Source: Candidatus Saccharimonadota bacterium (GTDB lineage: Bacteria; Patescibacteriota; Saccharimonadia; Saccharimonadales; Saccharimonadaceae). Taken from it: 64,000 nt of DNA. Below, piece by piece: positions 58,996-64,000 of this stretch (within the stretch, counting starts at the first letter, position 1; every line of letters begins with the position of its first letter). The position numbers and the translations under genes are program-made. Below the pieces are notes generated by a model. The model saw only the letters and a list, made by a program, of their open reading frames with translations, ran no database searches and was not told the origin of the DNA. The stretch is from the NCBI GenBank assembly GCA_030529385.1, contig JAUMWY010000001.1:88479-152478 (forward strand), read 5' to 3'.

Positions 58996-61137
58996 ATGCC
59001 ACCAAATATGCAAGAAGACTTAAAGCAGCCGCTGGAACAATTTGGCACCGATATTACCGCCCTGGCACGCGACGGCAAGCTCGACCCAGTGATCGGTCGA
59101 GACGAAGAAATTCGCCGCACCATGCAAATTTTGAGCCGGCGCACCAAGAATAACCCGGTGCTAATTGGCGAGCCAGGTGTAGGCAAAACAGCCATTGTTG
59201 AAGCACTAGCTCAGCGCATCATTAAGGGCAATGTGCCTGATTCGCTCAAAGATAAACGACTGATTTCTTTAGAGATTTCTAGCTTGCTGGCGGGTGCGAG
59301 TTTTCGCGGCCAGTTTGAAGAACGCCTGAAGGCCATTTTGAAAGAAGTTGAAGAAGCGGCTGGCGAAATTATCCTGTTTGTTGATGAAATCCACACCATG
59401 GTGGGCGCCGGCAAAACCGAGGGTAGTATGGATGCGGGCAATATGCTCAAACCCGCTCTGGCCCGTGGTAAATTGCACATGATCGGCGCGACGACGCTGG
59501 CGGAATATCGCCAATATGTCGAGAAAGACGCCGCCCTGGAGCGCCGTTTTCAGCCGGTGTATGTGGGTGAACCTGGGTTTGATGACACGGTGGCAATTTT
59601 GCGTGGACTCAAAGAAAAGTACGAGGTGCATCATGGCGTGAATATTGCCGACGATGCGATTGTGGCGGCGGCGCGGCTATCGACTCGCTATCTGCCGGAT
59701 CGCTTTTTGCCAGACAAGGCCGTGGACTTGCTCGACGAAGCCACCAGCGCCTTAAAGATGCAGCTGGAGAGTGTGCCGATTGCTCTTGATCGGCTTAATA
59801 ACCGCAAATTGCAACTGGAAATTGAGGCAGCCGCCCTAAAGAAGGATAAATCTGATCACGCTAAAGCCCGCAAGGATGAGATCAACCAACAGATTGAGAA
59901 GATTAGTAGCGAGGCAGCTACCATTGACCGCAAATGGCAACACGAAAAAGACATCCTACGCACTGTTAATACTGCCGCCGAAAAAATGGATGAACTGCGT
60001 GGTGAACTAGAGCGAGCCGAACGCGACGCCGACCTAACCACCGCTAGTCGCATCAAATACGGTGATATGCCTGAACTAGAAAAGAAATTGGCGGCCGCTC
60101 GTGATGAATTGGCCCAGATTCCACCGCGCGATCGCTTACTGCGAGAAGAAGTCACGCCAGATGATATCGCGGCCGTGGTAGCCCGCTGGACAGGTATTCC
60201 GGTGGAGCGGCTAATCGAAAGTGAATCAAGCAAGCTAACCAAGTTGGAAGAATCAATTAGCCAGCAGGTAATTGGTCAAGATAAGGCCGTGACGGCCGTG
60301 GCAAGCGCCATTCGTCGTTCGCGCGCTGGCCTGGGCGACCAACAACGCCCGATCGGCTCATTCCTCTTCCTTGGCCCGACTGGTGTTGGTAAGACTGAAG
60401 TAGCCCGCAGCCTGTGCCGCGAGTTATTTGATGATGAACACGCCATGATCCGCATCGATATGAGCGAATATATGGAGCAGCACGCCGTCGCTCGATTGAT
60501 TGGCTCGCCACCAGGATATGTTGGCTACGAACAAGGTGGCCAGCTAACCGAAGCAGTGCGGCGTCGTCCGTACAGTGTAGTGCTGTTTGATGAGATCGAG
60601 AAAGCTCACCCTGATGTGTTTAATGTACTACTGCAAGTGCTGGACGATGGTCGCCTGACCGACGGACAAGGTCGAACGGTTGACTTTGCCAATACCATCA
60701 TTATTATGACCAGCAATGTTGGCTCGCAGGCGATTATGGACTTTACTGGCGATGATCTTTCAACACTCGATAATCAAATGCTGGATGTACTGCGGCAACA
60801 CTTCCGCCCTGAGTTCCTCAACCGCATCGACGACATCGTGCTGTTTGATCGCATCCGCCCAGAAGCCATGCGGGCCATTGTTGATGTGCAGCTCGCCCGG
60901 GTGGCGCGCGGCATCAAGCACTCCCGCGACATCACCCTGGAGTTTGATGATACGGTGCGTGATATGTTGGCGACTGATGGTTATGACCCGGCCTTTGGTG
61001 CACGGCCACTCAAGCGTTTGATTCAGAAACGAATTTTAGACCCACTGGCGCTACGGCTCATCGATGGCAAACTACATGATGGACGGACAGTAGAAGTCAA
61101 CCTAAAAGACAAGAAGGTGTGGTTTACGGCTCATTAG
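58996..61137 (+). CDS. clpB: ClpB-type disaggregase lacking the N-terminal domain
   Basis: 713 residues. It starts almost directly at AAA1 ([26 protein letters not shown]); the usual 150-residue Clp_N domain is missing. AAA1 has GEPGVGKTA and [10 protein letters not shown] coiled-coil middle domain follows (about 275-405, [22 protein letters not shown]). AAA2 has [35 protein letters not shown] and sensor-2 GARPLKR. It resolubilises aggregated proteins with DnaK. Control by CIRCE/HrcA is indicated. Two tandem Walker pairs are intact, unlike the membrane Clp at 24143. Confidence 0.94.
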   Translation: MPPNMQEDLKQPLEQFGTDITALARDGKLDPVIGRDEEIRRTMQILSRRTKNNPVLIGEPGVGKTAIVEALAQRIIKGNVPDSLKDKRLISLEISSLLAGASFRGQFEERLKAILKEVEEAAGEIILFVDEIHTMVGAGKTEGSMDAGNMLKPALARGKLHMIGATTLAEYRQYVEKDAALERRFQPVYVGEPGFDDTVAILRGLKEKYEVHHGVNIADDAIVAAARLSTRYLPDRFLPDKAVDLLDEATSALKMQLESVPIALDRLNNRKLQLEIEAAALKKDKSDHAKARKDEINQQIEKISSEAATIDRKWQHEKDILRTVNTAAEKMDELRGELERAERDADLTTASRIKYGDMPELEKKLAAARDELAQIPPRDRLLREEVTPDDIAAVVARWTGIPVERLIESESSKLTKLEESISQQVIGQDKAVTAVASAIRRSRAGLGDQQRPIGSFLFLGPTGVGKTEVARSLCRELFDDEHAMIRIDMSEYMEQHAVARLIGSPPGYVGYEQGGQLTEAVRRRPYSVVLFDEIEKAHPDVFNVLLQVLDDGRLTDGQGRTVDFANTIIIMTSNVGSQAIMDFTGDDLSTLDNQMLDVLRQHFRPEFLNRIDDIVLFDRIRPEAMRAIVDVQLARVARGIKHSRDITLEFDDTVRDMLATDGYDPAFGARPLKRLIQKRILDPLALRLIDGKLHDGRTVEVNLKDKKVWFTAH

Positions 61138-61158
61138 GCGTACATCCCCACCCTACTC

Positions 61159-61182
61159 AAAACCACCCCCTGGGGTGGTTTT
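61159..61182. terminator. Bidirectional intrinsic terminator after clpB
   Basis: AAAACCACCCC (61159-61169) and GGGGTGGTTTT (61172-61182) pair perfectly over a 2-base centre. It serves clpB and the convergent gene at 61200. Confidence 0.92.
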
Positions 61183-61199
61183 ATACCCCCTTACTACTG

Positions 61200-62291
61200 C
61201 TACGGTGTATCTTCAGCAAAACGCGTCGCCCGCACCGGACACTCACTCATCGCAAACAACGCTGCCGCCATATCGGCAATATCCGCCTCGTCATGCAGCT
61301 CTTCGCGCCACTCTTCAGGGATTGCCTCGTAGCCATAAAAAGCGCCCGCCAATTGCCCATAAATCGCACCGTTTGTATCAGCGTCACCACCCAGATTGAC
61401 CACCGCCAGCATGCCTTCCTCGAACGAATCGTACTGTTGAAATGCCCACCACGCCACTTGCAGACTGTGAATAATATAACCGCTCGTCTGCAGCTCATCG
61501 ACTTTCGACACGCGGCGCCAGACATCATCAAACTGCTCACCGGTGCTTAATAGCTCGACACCCTCCACCTCTGACTTCCTGCCCTCAACAGCCTGCATCG
61601 CCCGAATCAGCATCGCCGCAAACACCTCAGTCGCTGCTTCGGCCTCATATGAATAATGCGTCTCCCGCGCTGAAATGCGCGCCATCTCAACAATACTTTT
61701 CGCCGACCGACCACGATACGCCGCCAACACCACTGGTGCCAGTCGCATAATTGCACCGTTGCCAGCATGCTCAGTTCGTGGCTGATCCGCTAGCACCACC
61801 CGCTGCGGATCCTTTTCAAATTCGTTCAGCTCCGCCTGAATTTGCCCGCCACAATCAAAACAAAATCCGATCGAGCTCAGATACCCCTCATTGCGCCATT
61901 TGACATATTTATCCATCACATCAAACGAATCATACCCCTGCTTTTCAAGCAAACTCGCTGCTAAACACAGTGCCATTGAGGTATCGTCCGTCCAATGTCC
62001 TTTCGGCAAATCAAACGGACCGCCGGCCCGCATGCCGTCAACATATTCAAACTCACCTGGCCGGGCAAATTCACACACCATACCCAGCGCATCACCAACC
62101 GCCAGGCCGACCAGCATACCCTTCACTTTGCTAAGAAACTCACCCGACTGCGTCAGCGTCATCACTGAAGCAACTCGCCGCGAGAACTCTTCAATATCCT
62201 CACCCTCTAGAAATCCCATCAGCATCTTACCAGGCTTTGAACCGCCCGGTATCTGCGCAAACGGCACATGATTATCATTGCCGGTCTTCAT
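61200..62291 (-). CDS. ADP-ribosylglycohydrolase (DraG/ARH family)
   Basis: 363 residues; removes ADP-ribose from proteins or other targets. Metal-binding motifs are present: GLAVGDALG, GHWTDDTSMALCLA (Thr-Asp-Asp) and the C-terminal LGGDADTNGAIYGQLAGA. The first 55 residues (KTGNDNHVPFAQIPGGSKPG) are an extra N-terminal segment. ATG 62291 follows AAGGAT and lies inside the true 3' end of the DUF262 gene upstream, so the two would be translationally coupled. Its job could be to reverse an ADP-ribosylation in a toxin/defence setting; this is inference. Confidence 0.88.
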   Translation of the reverse strand: MKTGNDNHVPFAQIPGGSKPGKMLMGFLEGEDIEEFSRRVASVMTLTQSGEFLSKVKGMLVGLAVGDALGMVCEFARPGEFEYVDGMRAGGPFDLPKGHWTDDTSMALCLAASLLEKQGYDSFDVMDKYVKWRNEGYLSSIGFCFDCGGQIQAELNEFEKDPQRVVLADQPRTEHAGNGAIMRLAPVVLAAYRGRSAKSIVEMARISARETHYSYEAEAATEVFAAMLIRAMQAVEGRKSEVEGVELLSTGEQFDDVWRRVSKVDELQTSGYIIHSLQVAWWAFQQYDSFEEGMLAVVNLGGDADTNGAIYGQLAGAFYGYEAIPEEWREELHDEADIADMAAALFAMSECPVRATRFAEDTP

Positions 62292-63983
62292 ATCCTTGCA
62301 CCCCTTTCTCGATTCCCAGTGTTTGACAAATCTTATCAACAATCAACTGGCTGCGTTTTTCCTCGAATTCTTGGATATTTTCCCATGTCAGCTCCACACC
62401 CTCAGGCAGCAGTGAATCCTTTCGTCGCGGATCGTCCTCGGGTAGCCCCTAACCCACTCAACAGGATCGACATCATTTTTATGCACATTCTCCGAGCCGT
62501 CAAGAAGGTGCAGATTGAACAGATAATCGCCTTGCGTTCGATACTCCTCGGGCAGTGCCTTGTTTGATGTCTTAAACTTTGAACGCGGATAAATGTGGTC
62601 AACATGAAACTTCTTATCAGCGTAATTAAAGTCCGGCTGCATCAACTGAAGTGCCGCAACCGTCCCCGGCCTGCCATATTTGCGGTTTAGCAGTTCCTCA
62701 ACACTCTCCCGGGTCATATACAGAGGGTAGCTCTTGTGCGTTGCCAGAAAATCATTAAACTCCCCAAAAGAGGCAGTCCTGCGCAATAGATCGCGCACCA
62801 CACCAAGTCGCGTATCCGTTGAGCCGCTGAAATACCCTCGAGCCTCAGATAATCGCACGAACCGAAGCATCGCCCGCTTATCTTCGACACTCAGCCGTTT
62901 TGTCTGCCGCTGCAAATAATATGCCAGCACTGCTACGATATAGCCCTGGCTCAGCGCATTCTTAAAACCAAATTTAGACAGCAAGTCAAGCGCTTGCTGA
63001 ACAGCTTTTACTGAGTCGTCCCAGCTATTTTCAATAACGGCAATATTTTTACGATTCAAATTCTTTACCAGCAATTTCGTCGGGAAATCGTTCAGGAACA
63101 GTAGCGTACGCAATAAATGATCCCGAGAAAACACACCAAACCCCTGCGCTTTATAGTCATCAACGAGCAAATTCACTTCTTCGCGAATATCGTTCGTTGA
63201 GTATGCCGTTAACACCGACATCAACAGATCAGAGTAAGACAATTGCATGCCACCGCTATTAACGCGCGTAAAGATAGTGAGCATCTGATCAAGAGTACGA
63301 CCTTCTTCGCAGTGAATCACGATACTCGTCACCGAGCAGATACGCAGGTGGAGTTTATCTAGTATCTTCGCCGCGGCAGTATCAATCTTATGGTCCATAG
63401 CATAATTGAGCGGGCTAAATTCCTGGCTTTTCAGAATATCCGACACCCGAAACCAATGATTCTCTTCATCGTTTGCCGGCACTTTGCTTTCTTCAAAAAA
63501 CTCAAACTGGTACGAGTCTTCGATATCATCAGGATCTGGCTGATGCATTAGGTTGAGGTATAAGTGCCGACGCATAATTTTCGCAACTCGCGTCTGACCT
63601 TGGCGGCGCACCGCTATTGACCCACAAAGTCCAATATAAAGTGAGGTTGCTCGCTGTTGACCGTCAAGTAATAGCAACACTTCATCTCGGTCAATATCTT
63701 GCACATCTTGCTTGTCATTATGCGGCGCGTTTTGGTCATAGTAGTCAATAAACCGATAGAGCTCCATCTTCTCATTTCCGCTTGCAACCTCTTTTTTCTT
63801 GCGCTTCCACGCCAAAAAAGTACCGATTGGGTAATCCTTCATGATGGAGTCAAAAAGATTTTCAATTTTCCGCTCCCGCAGGTTGGACAGCCACACATAT
63901 TCCCGCTGGATATCCGGCAAGAAATATGAGTCGTTAATATGTTGCACTAAATCTCTGATTGTAATATTTTCTACCTTGGCCAT
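62275..63983 (-). pseudogene. DUF262-HNH (GmrSD-like) nuclease with a C-terminal frameshift
   Basis: The uninterrupted frame covers 62388-63983 (531 residues). The N-terminal DUF262 domain has DIQREYVW and the LLLDGQQRAT motif (ParB/Srx-like NTPase of GmrS). The C-terminal DUF1524 HNH nuclease has KFHVDHIYPRSKF and LFNLHLLDGSENVHKND. After WVRGYP the frame shifts into nonsense and stops. If one C is added to the CCC run (plus-strand GGG 62440-62442), it continues PEDDPRRKDSLLPEGVELTW and on to a TGA at 62275-62277, as expected for the family. TAGAAT ends 6 nt before ATG 63983. Sequencing error, mutation or a recent pseudogene are all possible. Confidence 0.82.
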
Positions 63984-64000
63984 ATCCTCATTCTAGCACG

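Noticed and set aside
1-64000. CRISPR array, rRNA operon, insertion sequence or replication origin
   Set aside because: No regularly spaced repeats, no rRNA-like segments, no transposase frame with terminal repeats, and no DnaA-box cluster were seen.

Overview
The window looks like a chromosomal segment of a Candidatus Saccharibacteria (TM7, Patescibacteria) genome, probably of the host-associated epibiotic type. This rests on gene content read by eye: a complete type IV pilus assembly operon next to tsaB/tsaE, a MurT/GatD pair, MurA fused to an N-terminal helix-turn-helix, a membrane-anchored Clp ATPase, lower glycolysis (pyk, pgk, tpiA, gpmA) and several family-specific surface proteins. 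Genes are tightly packed, with short overlaps and adjacent convergent stops. There is no rRNA or CRISPR array. Eight tRNA genes (Glu, His, Lys, three Arg, Pro, Gly) all encode their CCA end.

Layout. 1-8.8 kb: a minus-strand run of a GH5 glycosidase, pyk, pgk, tpiA, an Ala/Pro-rich tail-anchored protein, uvrD and a G5/DUF348 surface protein cut by the window edge. 8.8-13 kb: a plus-strand surface locus with an interrupted micro-ORF, a Pro-rich lipoprotein and an LPRTG sortase substrate, separated by strongly structured intergenic RNA. 13-18.9 kb: a sensor kinase, a methyltransferase, a response regulator, folD, tRNAs and a cupin. 19-24.1 kb: an RCC1/ricin-lectin surface protein with a poly-C tract in its promoter, two tRNA-Arg genes, a large serine recombinase with actinobacterium-like codon use that runs into tRNA-Arg(CCG), a coiled-coil protein and a NERD remnant. 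24-29.5 kb: membrane Clp ATPase, MurT/GatD and a Nudix hydrolase. 29.7-33.8 kb: gpmA, rny, an inserted membrane protein flanked by copies of the tsaB 3' end, tsaB and tsaE. 33.9-40 kb: pilB, pilC, pilM, pilN, pilO and a small partner. 40-51.5 kb: recX, recA, ruvB, ruvA and ruvC mixed with HTH-murA, an alpha-glucan phosphorylase-like gene and glyA. 51.5-59 kb: four pilin-like genes, murB, a lamin-tail/Cys-repeat surface protein, yebC and comEC. 59-64 kb: clpB under a CIRCE element, then a DUF262-HNH nuclease overlapping an ADP-ribosylglycohydrolase.

How it works together. Type IV pili, pilins, ComEC, RecA and RuvABC together would make a DNA-uptake and recombination apparatus. The LPRTG protein, lipoproteins, RCC1-lectin protein, Cys-repeat protein and G5 protein form a host-contact surface set. 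MurA, MurB and MurT/GatD belong to peptidoglycan synthesis.

The most striking global feature is the start signal. By eye, about 18 genes have a -10 hexamer ending exactly 6 nt before the start codon, which implies leaderless mRNAs. Genes inside operons or with separate promoters use ordinary Shine-Dalgarno sites instead. I used this rule to correct many starts. All functional calls come from reading the sequence and family knowledge; no searches were run.
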